Assembly: GCA_013400975.1 (NCBI GenBank)
Contig: WBMZ01010150.1
Coordinates: 17,256 to 81,255, forward strand
Length of the DNA stretch: 64,000 bases
Direction of reading: 5' to 3'
DNA from: Atrichornis clamosus
Taxonomy: Eukaryota; Chordata; Aves; Passeriformes; Menuridae
The position numbers and the translations under genes were made by a program. Below, in pieces: positions 1 to 10,902 of this stretch. The first letter of the stretch is position 1; every line of letters begins with the position of its first letter. Below the pieces are notes generated by a model. The model ran no database searches. It saw only the letters and a list, made by a program, of their open reading frames with translations, and was not told where the DNA came from.

Positions 1-1826
1 TCTGTGCAACTGCTTAGGGCAGACCTTTCCAAGGGCTGTGCTGTGGGGAAGCTCTCTCTTAAGGCTACTCAGAATTGAATATCTGAACATAAATAGTGTC
101 TAAAACTATTTCAGTTGGCTGGCTCGGATCTCTGATGCTTTATCTCCCGTGTCTCATGTTGCTGTTGCATATTTAAATTTCCTGCCCTCAGATCTGTAGT
201 TATGTTGGTTCATGCTGTTAATGCCTGCAGTCCTCTCCTGTTTCCGAGGGTCACCTCTGGAGCAGCAGAGGAGTTGATGAGCTGCCAACCCTGCCCTTCT
301 AGCCCAGATAATAAATCTTGGGATAAAGCTTGAGAACTGCCTGTCCTTCCCCCTCCAGCCCTCCATTCCATGCTGAGTAGGGAGCATAATGAGCTGGGCT
401 GTTCCCTCCAAGGCTGAAGCAGGGCAGTGGCAGGTTTGAGTTCCCAGTCTGACAATCAGCAGTGCTTTGGCTGACCAGGAAAGCTGATTCCAAACTGACA
501 GGCTCACTATCCTAATTTCATTAGCTTCCCCACCAAATTGGAAGGAAATGAGAAGGGATGAGTGGCTTGTCAGCTGCTCCTCTAGAAGGATCTCTTGGTA
601 TTTATGATTTAGACAAATTCCTGGGGCACATCAGGTTTGTATTATGGTTGTGTATAATTCTCTCCAAATTGCATAATGGGAGACAATTGAAGGAGCAAAT
701 GCATGGAAAACAACAGTTTTCCCTTGAAGCAGACACGTTTTCCTAGAATTGGGATGTCACAGTCACACTGCACTTCTGTCTGTAGGAAGGGTTCAGTCAG
801 TTTTAGTCTTGGAGGAGCTGCAGAGGTGCCTGCTACTGCTTTGGAAGTTAGAATTATAGGATTCTATAATAAATATGCTTTTCCAAACAAACTGACAGTC
901 TGTCAGCTTCTCCTCAGGTTTCCATGCAGTATCTGGGGGGAATCCCAGGGAAATGGCCAAACAGATGGCCTGTTCTGGTGCCTGTACTGGAAGGTGAAAG
1001 CATCCCAGCGTGTCCAGGTGCTGCAGGTGTAGGCCTGGAGTTCTGTGCACAGATTCTCTTATGGTTGTTGTTAGGAACTTCCTGTCCCAAACCCCACATT
1101 TCTTTGAAACCAGCATTGGTTATCTAACAAGAAGTAAAGCTGAGTAAGACCTGAAAACTGTGAAATAGTGAAATAGTTTGCAGCTTTTTAAGACATGTCA
1201 GGTCTCTTTCCTTATTATCTCTCAGATTGAACATGTTGAGAATTACCCTTCCACAGATTTTAAGGAGTGGGGAGGGAAAGCAAGTTTGGATTATTTGAAA
1301 CCTTGTTGTTCCCATTCAGTTTTATTTTTATCAGGTTTTAAGGTGCTTAGAGAAGGGTTTCGTATCCCAAAATCCTTTTCTAAGGAGTGTAACTACAATT
1401 AATGGCTGAGCAGGGGAAAGAAAGATCCAGGGAATCCCATCACCCACCTGTGGGACTCAGCAGTTCTGTGCTGTGGGTCACTCAGGTGAGGCTGAACAAG
1501 GCACGTGTGAGCTCCTGGTCTCATCTTTGCTGCTTAGGTTGGCTGGGGGAAACCTAAAGGTTCTGAAATGTATCTCTGTAATATAAATTCTCATTAAGGT
1601 TGGTTAACCATCATTTACGCCGCTAAACACAGCTTTTGTCATGACAAATTGTAGAAGTGCTAATTCTAATTCACTGTGGTTTGTGTGCATTCTTTGGGGG
1701 CAGGAGAAAAGATTTGTTTTATATCCTTCAAACTGAAGGATGGCTTGTGTAAAAGTGGGAAGCTGGGGCTGTGTGGGCATGGTCCTGCTCCAGCCTCCAA
1801 AGCACCTGTTTTTCCCCTCATGTCAG
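1..1826 (+). other. FBXW11: FBXW11 intron, 3' part (upstream exon not in window)
   Basis: No F-box exon or other coding exon is recognisable here; the neighbouring F-box region of the protein is absent from all frames. I see no CR1 copy and no obvious tandem repeat. Confidence 0.85.
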
Positions 1827-1964
1827 ACTATAGAATCCAACTGGAGGTGTGGGAGGCACAACTTGCAGAGGATCCAGTGCCGCTCCGAGAACAGCAAAGG
1901 GGTCTACTGTTTACAGTATGATGATGAGAAGATCATCAGTGGCCTACGAGATAACTCCATTAAG
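1827..1964 (+). CDS. FBXW11: FBXW11 coding exon: linker and WD repeat 1
   Basis: 46 codons, phase 0 at both ends. It opens with [17 protein letters not shown], the linker before the propeller, then repeat 1 with [19 protein letters not shown]. The Tyr in GVYCLQY and the Arg in SGLRDN correspond to phosphodegron-contacting positions described for BTRC. The acceptor is CCCCTCATGTCAG and the donor is AAG/GTAAGC. Confidence 0.96.
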
Positions 1965-4900
1965 GTAAGCTCTGCTCCTAGTCCTTTCCCTCCAGGAAAG
2001 TGGAGTTCTGCCCTGGGAAGCTCCCTGTTTGCCTTGGTTTCCGTTGTCTCCTCATGGGACAGTGTTTGTGTGTGGTTGGTGAGGGTGGGATGTGAAGTCT
2101 GTGTGTGCCCCTGTCCTTAGCTGTGACTCTTGTCATTGCCAGGAGTTTCCTTCCATGCTAGCAGGTCGCTTCCATGTTTATCCTGTGTGGGCCTTCCTTT
2201 GGCCAGACAGGATTTAATCTCATGGTGGTTGGTTATTTCACTGTTCTCTCAAAAACTTGCATCAAGTCTTCCTTAAAGCCCACAGACGGGACAGACTTCT
2301 CATGGAATCTCTGGTTTTCCTCCTTCCTTCACAGTTGTGACCATGTTCAAGTCTTGGATCCATGTTCTTGATCTTGACAAGCCATTTATCCTTCTTGTTT
2401 TTAACAGATTTGGGACAAAACAAGCTTGGAATGTTTGAAAGTATTAACGGGACATACTGGCTCAGTTCTTTGTCTGCAATATGATGAAAGAGTCATTGTA
2501 ACTGGATCTTCAGATTCTACAGTGAGGTGAGTGCTAAGATTTTGCACAAATTTAAGTATCATGGCTGGGAATGTTTGCAATAGTCTCTAAATATCAGAAA
2601 GCATCCCTAATTTGAATGTGATACTACTATTCCAGAAGCAAGATATTCATACTTGGCAAAGCATTGTATTAAATAATTTTTTTCCACATCGATCTCATTT
2701 TTTTAGCATTAAGAATTTTGGAGGAATATAACCTGAGTGATTTGAGGCATATCCTGAAGTTTTAGAGTGACTGACAGCCAGCTAGAGAATAATTTCTTCA
2801 TTTAGGGTTTCTTGTACTACCTTCCGACATCTTGTTGTTGTGGCTGTTATTGAAGGGGTGTTCAGTACCTATGGAGCACTGTCTGGCTGCAATTCTGCTG
2901 GTAGTGAGGACACTTCCCCAAGCTCTGCCATGGATTAAACAGGCAGAGAACTCTCCCTTAGAGACTGGAGCAGACTTGTGCATGTTTATACCCTGCAGAG
3001 CCATCATCCTTCATTGGGGATAAAACTCTTTTCTCCCGCAGAGTTTGGGATGTAAATACAGGGGAAGTTCTGAACACGCTGATCCACCACAATGAGGCAG
3101 TGCTTCATTTGAGGTTCAGCAATGGCTTGATGGTGACGTGCTCCAAGGACAGATCCATTGCTGTGTGGGACATGGCATCCCCCACTGACATCACCCTGCG
3201 CCGGGTCCTGGTGGGGCACCGCGCCGCCGTCAACGTCGTGGACTTCGATGACAAGTACATCGTGTCAGCCTCGGGGGACAGGACCATCAAAGTAAGCTGG
3301 CAGAGCCCTGGCCCAGGGCTGCTCCCAAGCCAGGAAAGCCTGGGAGCATTCCTCAGCTTGGAGCAGGTTCTGAGGGGCTCAGGAGCAGTTCTGGGCCTGT
3401 GCCTTTCCCGTACATTCAGTGAGCGCCGTCCTCTCGCTGCCTCTTGGTGTCTCTGGGCACGTAACTGTGCCTGGATATTTTTGTGACTTCTGTTGTACAA
3501 CTGCAGAAAAGCAAAGCCTGTTTGCTGTTCAAACTCTGCTCTTGAGATTGGTTGGTTTGTTAAATGTGGCACATTTTGTGCCTTTTTCTAGTGGTATTTT
3601 TAATTTCACTTGGCAGTTCTGTCCAGACATGAAATTCAGCAGTGCCTCTCCTCACCACACCTTCTCAGCAGTTCAGCCAGGCTGTGCCATGTTTGAAGGA
3701 TTCAGAGGCTGTATTTGAAGGCTGTTACATACCAGAAGATTTGAGTTACCCAGAGTGTACTAATATAACAAAGGCATTTCCACCCTGCCCTCCCTGAACC
3801 AGAGCTGCCTTAGCCTGGGCCAAGAGGCTCTTGGCAGTTTCATGTCCAAATCTCTGCCAGAGATCCTGCTGCACTCTGTGTTGGAAAGTGAGCCACTTGA
3901 TACTCTGCATTACAACTTCAATTACAGTTCATTAAAAACGGGCAAAGTTGATTGATTCCTTTAATGTTAAGAAAGAAACAGCCACCAAACTTAAAGGCCT
4001 TGTTTGGACTTTCTCTTACTAGTAGCCTGCTAGTAACTTCTTTGGTAAAAAAAGTGGGAGTGTTGTGTATGTGATAACTCCCACTTTTAAAAATGATTCT
4101 TAACTTCCAAGATTCAAGTATAATCAAATTTTGGAAATTATTTGGGGCAGTCTCTGCCACCCAAAAATATTTTATATACAACCCCTCAGCTCTTCTCAGT
4201 GCTACAGCAGTGCCTGTCACTGCTGTGTCCCCACTGGTGCCCGGAACCTGCTGTGTGGGGTTTCATTCCTTTTGTCCAGCAGAGCTCAGCCTCGGGCCTC
4301 TTCTGTGTGTGAATTGACTGCTGTTGCATGCAGAAGCCTTGTTTGGTGTGGCTCTGAGGGGTGTTTGTCCCGTGTGCAGGTGTGGAGCACCAGCACGTGC
4401 GAGTTTGTGCGGACCCTGAACGGGCACAAGCGTGGCATCGCCTGCCTGCAGTACCGGGACCGCCTCGTGGTCAGCGGCTCCTCAGACAACACCATCAGGT
4501 GGGTGCCTCGACCTACCTGCTGCCTGGGTGGAGCAGCATCCTTTTCACCTGAAAACAACATTTCCCCAGCCTTTGATGCTGCAAAACTTCCTTGCCATTG
4601 GAGATGATGATTTATGAACGGGACTTATCTCGGTGTGACAGTAAACATATCACAACTCCACGAAAGAGTGGGACATGGAGGTTTCAAAGTGAACAAAACT
4701 CTTTATCTTCTGCTATATCCCCTTGTCTTCTGCTTGAGGAGGTGGAGAAGACATTTCTCACTGGTTTTCTTATTTCCCGAACCTCTAATCAACGGTTTGC
4801 AGAGAACAGAAGAAAGTGTGGTAGAATTTCTCAGAATAACACATATCTGAGCTTTAGTTGCATATAATTTAGCATGACTGCATTAATTTTGATACACTGC

Positions 4901-7620
4901 AGCTGCTCTGAATGCCTTTTTAAAGCAAACTACACAATACCTCCCACAGCAAATCAATCTTAACCCCTGGGTGAGGGACTGAGACTTTGTCCTGTGTTCT
5001 CCTCAGGCTCTGGGACATTGAGTGTGGTGCCTGTTTGAGAGTATTAGAAGGCCACGAAGAGCTGGTTCGATGCATCAGGTTCGACAACAAGAGGATTGTT
5101 AGTGGAGCCTATGATGGGTATGTTTGAAAAATGATGCCTTTCTTAGCAGAGCATTTTCTGAAAGCCCCTGAGCCTTGTGTTCCCTGGGTGGGGGTTCTCT
5201 CCTGGTTTAGCGGATGGATGTGTGTACCTGAGTGGCTTCTGCTAAAACACTTCATCACAGCAGGCTGCAGGTTTAAATAGTCAAGAAGTTGCTTTTGTGG
5301 TGCTCCTTAGCACACTCCTAATTGTGTTATCACTCAAATTTGACTTTCTGTAGTAAGCAAACTTTGATTTGGCTGAAGGGACATTCCTTTGTTTCTTCCC
5401 TCAGGGATCCCTCCTTGCCAGGTCCTGTGTGCTTAGAGTAGTTCAAACTTTCTATTTTTATAAGGCAGCACATGGCAAGTGTTTATTATGAGTGTTAATT
5501 TTTGTTGTGGGGCTCTCAGGAGTCTTCAGTGACTGTTTCTGTGGGGCTGAGGACAGGAGCCCCCCTGAGCACCTCTGTCTTGCTCAGTGTCTGCAGTGCA
5601 TGGTGGATTCATGGCAGGTTACATCCATGGCCAACTTCTCTATTTCTCTCTCTGCCTGGATAGCAGAGTTACTGACAACAATCCTAGAACTGTGTTTGTC
5701 TGTATTTGGGGTCAGTGTCCCTGGGATTGGCTGTCCCAGCCTCATTCCCACATTCCAGAGGGGTTTGTGTGTGGATTGTCAGCTTGTCTGTCACAACCAT
5801 CACAAAGCCATCACTGGATTTGCTGCTGCAAAGAAACACAAAATTACAAGGTGGAGCATTAGTGCTTCTTAAAATTTACTAGATCCTGAGGGACTAGCTG
5901 TAGGGAAAACTTGGCAAGCTTTCCAGGGCTCTGATATTATTTTCTATGCTTTTTCTTGAAACAGTGCTTTCATAATGATTTTCTTCTCTTGTAGGAAAAT
6001 TAAAGTTTGGGACTTGCAAGCTGCTCTTGACCCTCGTGCCCCAGCAAGTACATTGTGCTTGCGTACGTTAGTGGTATGTAAAAATTCATGAATTGGGGGT
6101 CGCCTGGGGTGTTTTATTGCACTATAGAGGGATAGGTGGGAATGTCAAGATGTTTTATGAAGCCCAGAGTGCTTAAGAATAAAGAAAAATTTATTGTCAC
6201 GTCCTGAATGATTTGCATCTGAGCTTAAATGAAAGATTGAGTTTTTCTGGTTTGAGATTCTCAGATCCTCCAAAAAGACAAAAAATCATCATGACACTAC
6301 CAAATCACTCTGGTTATTGGTGTGTTTCCCTAATATCACTCTAGGGCTGGTTTTAAATTTCCTCTTATTAAAAAAGGAGAAAGAATCTTTTGAGCCTTTC
6401 CCAAACTTTTCTCCTAACCCTTCACTTTGGAAGGAAGAGATGGGAAGGGAGCTGGAGTCCAAGGGATTGCCACAGGAACTCATCCCTTCAGAGGGCTGTC
6501 ACATTTAAGGCTGAAGTTATATTTTTCTTTGTAATGAGGGATTTGGCTTATGACAGCCAACTTAATTAAAAATAGATGAGGGAATGAATTCCTTGTTCTT
6601 CTCACTGAAATGTGTGGAATTTTACCTCAGGAGTCAGTTTGACAAGCCCATAATAACCCAGAGTCCTTGACTGTAGCTGACGCATGTGCTTGGCCTTTCC
6701 AACACCTGCAGAAGTGTGCCTAGAAATGCTTCTCCTTCTTCTTTCTCTTCAGCACTCTTGGCATAGAGATTTAACTTTTCTTTTGTTTAACTGTAGTGAA
6801 AAAGTTGATTGTTTCCCTTGTGTGGGTATCCTGCAGCTTGGGTCAGAGTTTGGGGATCAGTCTGCCAGCCTGGGTTAGTTCTCCACTTCAAATTTAATAA
6901 AAATAAAATTTAATAAAAACAGATAAGCAGGACTAAGAGGAAACCCTTTTGTGGGCTTCTTGGTGCCACTTTGAGATTTCTTGGAAGAGCTGCTGGAGCA
7001 TGTATTCCATTTCCCATCTTATGGCAGTGTTTGAATTCCTGGCTGGCGTGTGAGCCCTGAGGATCCTTGCAGCAGGATGGAGCTGTGCTGAGTTTTGGGG
7101 CTGCACAGAAGTGGAGTCAGCAGAGAATTCTGCAGTAGAAGGAGCCCTGGAGAGCATCAGTGCCAGCCAGTCTCTGAAATTGCTGCTCCAGGATGGATAG
7201 GCAGCTTTTGTGTGGAATAATCTCAGCCTGTGGCTGGCCCTACCAAGGGCCCAGGGTGTGCAGGCACTGGATTTGGGAGCAGTGTGTTTTGCTGTAAAAA
7301 GTTTAAATACAAAAGCAGCTTTTCTTAAATTTGTGTGTAGTTGTAACTAAAGATTTCTTAGCACAGCAGAGTTTGAGCAGTGTTGTGTGTCCAGTACCTG
7401 TGTGATAGCAGTGCACTGAGTGCTTCCCTCTTGCTAACTGCTCCTCTCTCGCTCACAGGAACATTCAGGACGTGTCTTTAGGCTGCAGTTTGATGAATTT
7501 CAGATCATTAGTAGTTCCCATGACGATACAATTCTGATTTGGGATTTCTTAAATGTGCCACCGAGTGCCCAGAACGAGACCCGCTCTCCATCTAGAACAT
7601 ACACCTACATCTCCAGATAA
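1827..7620 (+). CDS. FBXW11: FBXW11 (beta-TrCP2), C-terminal WD40 half, 7 coding exons
   Basis: Substrate receptor of the SCF (SKP1-CUL1-F-box) ubiquitin ligase. Family members bind the doubly phosphorylated DSGxxS degron of proteins such as beta-catenin and IkappaB through their WD40 propeller. The joined exons 1827-1964, 2408-2526, 3042-3291, 4380-4498, 5007-5117, 5995-6073 and 7459-7620 stay in frame for 325 codons and end at TAA (7618-7620). All junctions are GT-AG and phases match. Seven WD repeats are visible, each ending in a form of IxxWD (IKIWD, VRVWD, IAVWD, IKVWS, IRLWD, IKVWD, ILIWD). The tail [15 protein letters not shown] is that of FBXW11; the paralogue BTRC reads NDPAAQAEPPRSPSR in my memory. 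The F-box and dimerisation regions (roughly the first 217 residues of a 542-residue isoform) are upstream of the window. No frameshift or internal stop is seen, so the gene looks functional. Confidence 0.97.
1965..2407 (+). other. FBXW11: FBXW11 intron
   Basis: 443-nt GT-AG intron after the WD 1 exon. No repeat or other feature seen. Confidence 0.9.
2408..2526 (+). CDS. FBXW11: FBXW11 coding exon: end of WD 1 and WD repeat 2
   Basis: 119 nt, starting in phase 0 and ending after two bases of an Arg codon. It encodes [15 protein letters not shown] and then [16 protein letters not shown]. The acceptor is TTTTTAACAG and the donor is GAG/GTGAGT. The split Arg codon is completed by the first base of the next exon. 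Confidence 0.96.
2527..3041 (+). other. FBXW11: FBXW11 intron
   Basis: 515-nt GT-AG intron. No repeat or other feature seen. Confidence 0.9.
3042..3291 (+). CDS. FBXW11: FBXW11 coding exon: WD repeats 2-4
   Basis: The largest coding exon here (250 nt). It completes Arg-Val-Trp-Asp of repeat 2, then gives repeat 3 ([19 protein letters not shown], ending IAVWD) and most of repeat 4 ([19 protein letters not shown]). The stretch [14 protein letters not shown] lies between blades 3 and 4. The acceptor is TTCTCCCGCAG and the donor is AAA/GTAAGC. The second half is markedly GC-rich compared with the flanking introns. Confidence 0.96.
3292..4379 (+). other. FBXW11: FBXW11 intron
   Basis: 1088-nt GT-AG intron. 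It contains an 11-bp perfect hairpin at 4050-4088 and otherwise nothing recognised. Confidence 0.9.
4050..4088. repeat. Intronic hairpin, 11-bp perfect stem
   Basis: AAAAGTGGGAG (4050-4060) pairs perfectly with CTCCCACTTTT (4078-4088) across a 17-nt loop. It is much shorter than a typical microRNA precursor, and no function is claimed. Confidence 0.6.
4380..4498 (+). CDS. FBXW11: FBXW11 coding exon: end of WD 4 and WD repeat 5
   Basis: 119 nt beginning with the Val-Trp-Ser end of blade 4 ([15 protein letters not shown]) and giving blade 5 ([24 protein letters not shown]). WSTST rather than WNTST agrees with FBXW11 over BTRC, as I remember the two proteins. It ends after two bases of an Arg codon; the donor is CAG/GTGGGT. 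Confidence 0.96.
4499..5006 (+). other. FBXW11: FBXW11 intron
   Basis: 508-nt GT-AG intron. No repeat or other feature seen. Confidence 0.9.
5007..5117 (+). CDS. FBXW11: FBXW11 coding exon: end of WD 5 and WD repeat 6
   Basis: 111 nt encoding [15 protein letters not shown] and [19 protein letters not shown]. It starts with the third base of a split Arg codon and ends after two bases of a Gly codon (GG/GTATGT). The acceptor is TCTCCTCAG. Confidence 0.96.
5118..5994 (+). other. FBXW11: FBXW11 intron
   Basis: 877-nt GT-AG intron. No interspersed repeat recognised. Confidence 0.9.
5995..6073 (+). CDS. FBXW11: FBXW11 coding exon: end of WD 6 and connector
   Basis: 79 nt encoding [18 protein letters not shown] and [22 protein letters not shown] favours FBXW11, because BTRC has [13 protein letters not shown] in my memory. 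The acceptor is TTCTCTTGTAG and the donor is GTG/GTATGT. Confidence 0.96.
6074..7458 (+). other. FBXW11: FBXW11 intron
   Basis: 1385-nt GT-AG intron. A short AT-rich direct repeat (TTTAATAAAAATAAAA type) lies near 6891-6918. The AATAAA hexamers there are intronic and probably unused. Confidence 0.9.
7459..7620 (+). CDS. FBXW11: FBXW11 last coding exon: WD repeat 7, C-terminus and stop
   Basis: 53 codons plus TAA. It encodes [30 protein letters not shown] and the paralogue-specific tail ending RTYTYISR. The exon continues 27 nt beyond the stop to 7647, where CAGAAG/GTAAGG forms a good donor, so the 3'UTR is split by an intron. Confidence 0.96.
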   Translation, partial: EHSGRVFRLQFDEFQIISSSHDDTILIWDFLNVPPSAQNETRSPSRTYTYISR

Positions 7621-7647
7621 CAGTCTGCACTTTACTGCCCTCAGAAG
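7621..7647 (+). other. FBXW11: FBXW11 3'UTR, first segment
   Basis: 27 nt between the TAA stop and a consensus donor (AAG/GTAAGG). Because the junction is less than about 50 nt after the stop, the spliced transcript should not trigger nonsense-mediated decay under the usual rule. Confidence 0.8.
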
Positions 7648-9489
7648 GTAAGGCTCCTCCTCTGCTTGGATCTGGTAAAGAGCTGGAATGTTCCCTCTGT
7701 CTGCAGGTTGGCTTGGCCAAACAGGCTGAGGTTTTCCTTCAGAAAATAAAACCTTTGTATGCCCCGTCTTCCCCTCTCCAGTCTTCGTGTGGTTGTGCTC
7801 CAGCACGTCCTGTTGGGTCCCCCCTCTGTCATCCCTGCTGGGTACAGTGGGGTAGTCAGGCACTTCACAGAAAGCTGTTGTGTATTGACAAGGTTCTTGG
7901 TGTATGGCACAGGCATTCCAGCTATCCCATGAAACTGGAGCTGTTCAGAGCTCTCCATGTACCTGTTCCCTGCTGGAAGCTGTGGAGGGAGCAGTGCAGA
8001 GCCTCTGCAGGGACCTGAACTGTGCCTGAGCCTTGGGCAAGACTGGGCAGCTCTGTGAGAACCACAGGTGGCAGAGGAAGCTCTCAGAGCTCCACAGCAC
8101 CAGCTCTGAGCTGTCCTAGAGCCCAGGGACTCCATGTATTCTGGTTCCCTTTCCAGCTGCTCCAAGCCCCTTTGTTAGGACTTTGTGGATTCTTTTCCTT
8201 CATATTCCTGCCAACAATTGCACTTCAAACCACACCTGTGAGTGCTGGGACTTGGGAACACAGGCACTTCCCTTCCAAAGCAGAGCAGTCTCTGCCAGTG
8301 CCAGGTTGGATGCTTCCAAGGAATTGGAGACACCACAATAAGAGGAGTTAGGAGTGGCAATGCCCCAACCAGAAGGATTTATTTTATTGGAAGTAGATAA
8401 TGAACACTTTACTTACACATGGTGAGAAAAGTCTTCATGTAAGAATGGATTTTCATTACCTCCCTGGATAGATTTGTCCCTGCTGTGGCAAAATGTGTTT
8501 CTCAGGTTTTTCCACTCCTGGAGGATCTCTGCTTCTGGCTAGGAAACACCTTGCCTTGTAAAGACACGTTTTGAGATGCTCCTGCTCAAAAATGAATTTC
8601 CTTTCACCTGTAAGCATTCCTCAGGAAGTGCTGGCTGCCTGCCCTGCTACTGAACTCCTTGAGCAAAAGCCAGGGCAGTGCCCTCTGTGGCTCTGACACT
8701 GGGATCTGTGGGAGCCTTACGTTGCACACAGGGTTGGAGCCAACACTTGGCCAGGCTGAGCTGCCTCTGTCAGAGCATTCCTGTCATCAGGCCCATGAAT
8801 AAGGAAGGAATCCGATGCTGTGAACGTGAGCCATGTGCAGAATCCCACTCCAGCCCTCCCTTCAAACCACGTTCTCAGGACACGCTGCAGGGGCAGTTGA
8901 GTGCAGCTCATGGACTTGCTCATCCTGCCTGGGCAGCACCAGGGACACCTGGGAAGGCTGAACGGCTGAGCTAAATGTTTGTGCAGGGTGGGGAGTGGCT
9001 GAAAACAACTCCATGGGAGATAATTCCTAAACTCCCAAGGAACCAGGGCCTCCAGCACTGCCTACCTTGTGTGGTTTGATCCCAGAGGAAGTACTGGCAT
9101 CCTTGTGGAAAGCTGGGTGCGTCATCAGCGACTGGCCTGCTCCTACCATTGCCTTTGTGCCACCTGAGTGAGCTGCTGCTGTGGGGACTCCAGGGCTTGT
9201 TGAAGCTGAATGGTTTTTGCTCTCAGTGGAAAACTTCCTTTCCTTCTTCCTGAGTAATTCTGATTTTAATTTTTCTTGCCTTTTCAGGCTGATAGAAAAG
9301 GCTGCATTTTAGAAACAGCCTCCATCTATCCTCCAGTTCTGCCCCAGGGCTTTCTTCTGTTAACTTACAAGTAATTTGAGATGGACAAATTCTGTTTTTA
9401 AATTACAGAAGTATATTGGGCAGGTTTCATGTATTTAGATTGATGGAAAAGCTACACATAGTGTGTCTTAGGCACAAAAGAAACACGGA

Positions 9490-9737
9490 GTCATAGACTA
9501 TCCTGAGCTGGAAGGGACCCACCAGGATCATCCAGTCCAGCTCCTGGCCCTGCCCAGACACCCCAACAATCCCCCCCTGTCCCTGGGAGCGCTGACCAAA
9601 GGCTCCTGGAGCTCTGGCAGCCTTGGAGCCGTGCCCATTCCCTGGGGAGCCTGCTCAGTGCCCAGCACCCTCTGGGGGAAGAAGAACCTTTTCCTGCTCT
9701 CCAGCCCGAGCCTCCCTGGCCCAGCTCCAGCCGTTCC
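9490..9737 (-). mobile_element. CR1 LINE fragment, 5'-truncated (in FBXW11 3'UTR intron)
   Basis: It opens with the inverted CR1 3' tail (TCATAGACTATCCTGAGCTGG) followed by the CCAGTCCAGCTCCTGGCCCT block. The same family recurs at 39,643, 52,643 and 62,824. It is antisense to FBXW11. Confidence 0.85.
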
Positions 9738-10830
9738 TGCAGGTCAAGAAATGAGGAGTTGGATAAACCTTCCCTCAGTTCCTTGCCCAGCCGCGTGCTG
9801 GAGTCTCCCTTTGCCACGTGGCACACACGGCTCCGTGTCTTTGGGATTTGCCAGTGGAGGGTGAGAGGCCTTGGCAGGGTGTTCTGCTGCTCACATTCTG
9901 CACACTTGGCAGTTTGGCACAGCTCAGTCTGCCTTGCACATGAGGCACAGCTGGGACTCCATTCCCCAGGTCCTGGGAGTTCCTGGTGTTGGTAATGACA
10001 GTCCCTTAACAGCAATTTCCTCTACAGGAGAGATGCTGTGATGTCACTTTTTGACAGGTTTGTCTGATTTCAGAATCCAAAACCCCTAAATCTACATAAA
10101 ATTATGGTCAAACAGCTAGTATTTCTTCATGACATTTAATGAAACAGTTTTATATGCTTTCAAACATCACAGTGTTCTGAATTTTGAAGCAGCCCTGTAC
10201 CCGTTTTTACAGGCTTTGCAATGTGAGGCTCTTCAAAGTGGATCATTTTTGACAGTCCTGGCAGTTGGCTGTGAGAGTTTTATTGCTTTCTCTTGAATTC
10301 CTGTTGTTTATTGTAACATGATAAAAATTGTTACCATATGATAGTCTAATATTCTTCTATTAAGCATCAGGCTGAGGGAAGGGAAGTGCCCAAGGATGTT
10401 TTAACCTTTCATGGGAATTTCATATCAGAAGAGGGAAGTCCATAAAAAAGGGTTTGGGAAGTGGCAGGTAAAATCAAAGCTCAGATTTAATTACACTCAG
10501 AACTTACTCTGCCTCCAAGCTGATAACGGAGTCGCAGGGCTGGAAAAGGTCACTGAAATATCAAAGTATTTGAGTTTTTTGTCTGTTTTCCTAAAAGCTC
10601 CTCATGTATTAAAGCAACTGAACTCACCTCCTGTGCAAAACTCTTCCTCTGCAGTGTGAGGAACAAAGAACAATTCCCTGGCAGGTGTAGATTGGGTGCA
10701 GGGGGCAGAGCTGGAGGTCACTGGCTGTGCTCACGGGGGCTTTGACTCCTGCTCTGTGTAAGGAAACTGCCTGTGGGTGACCCCCAAGGACCAGAGCCAT
10801 GGAGAGCTGGCTCTTGCTCCAGTGGAACCC

Positions 10831-10902
10831 AGAGCACATCCCAGAGCACATCCCAGAGCACATCCCAGAGCACATCCCAGAGCACATCCCAGAGCACGCA
10901 GA
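10831..10902. repeat. 12-bp minisatellite, about 6 copies
   Basis: The unit AGAGCACATCCC starts at 10,831, 10,843, 10,855, 10,867 and 10,879 without a change, then a sixth variant unit begins AGAGCACGCAGA. Because 12 is a multiple of 3, repetitive frames stay open on both strands; these are not genes. Confidence 0.92.

Noticed and set aside
6891..6918. AATAAA hexamers as a premature FBXW11 poly(A) site
   Set aside because: They fall in an intron between well-supported coding exons, and nothing else suggests a 3' end there.
1827..7620. Assignment of the WD40 gene to BTRC (beta-TrCP1)
   Set aside because: The C-terminal tail, WSTST and [13 protein letters not shown] match FBXW11 rather than BTRC as I remember both; only ASPTD looks BTRC-like.
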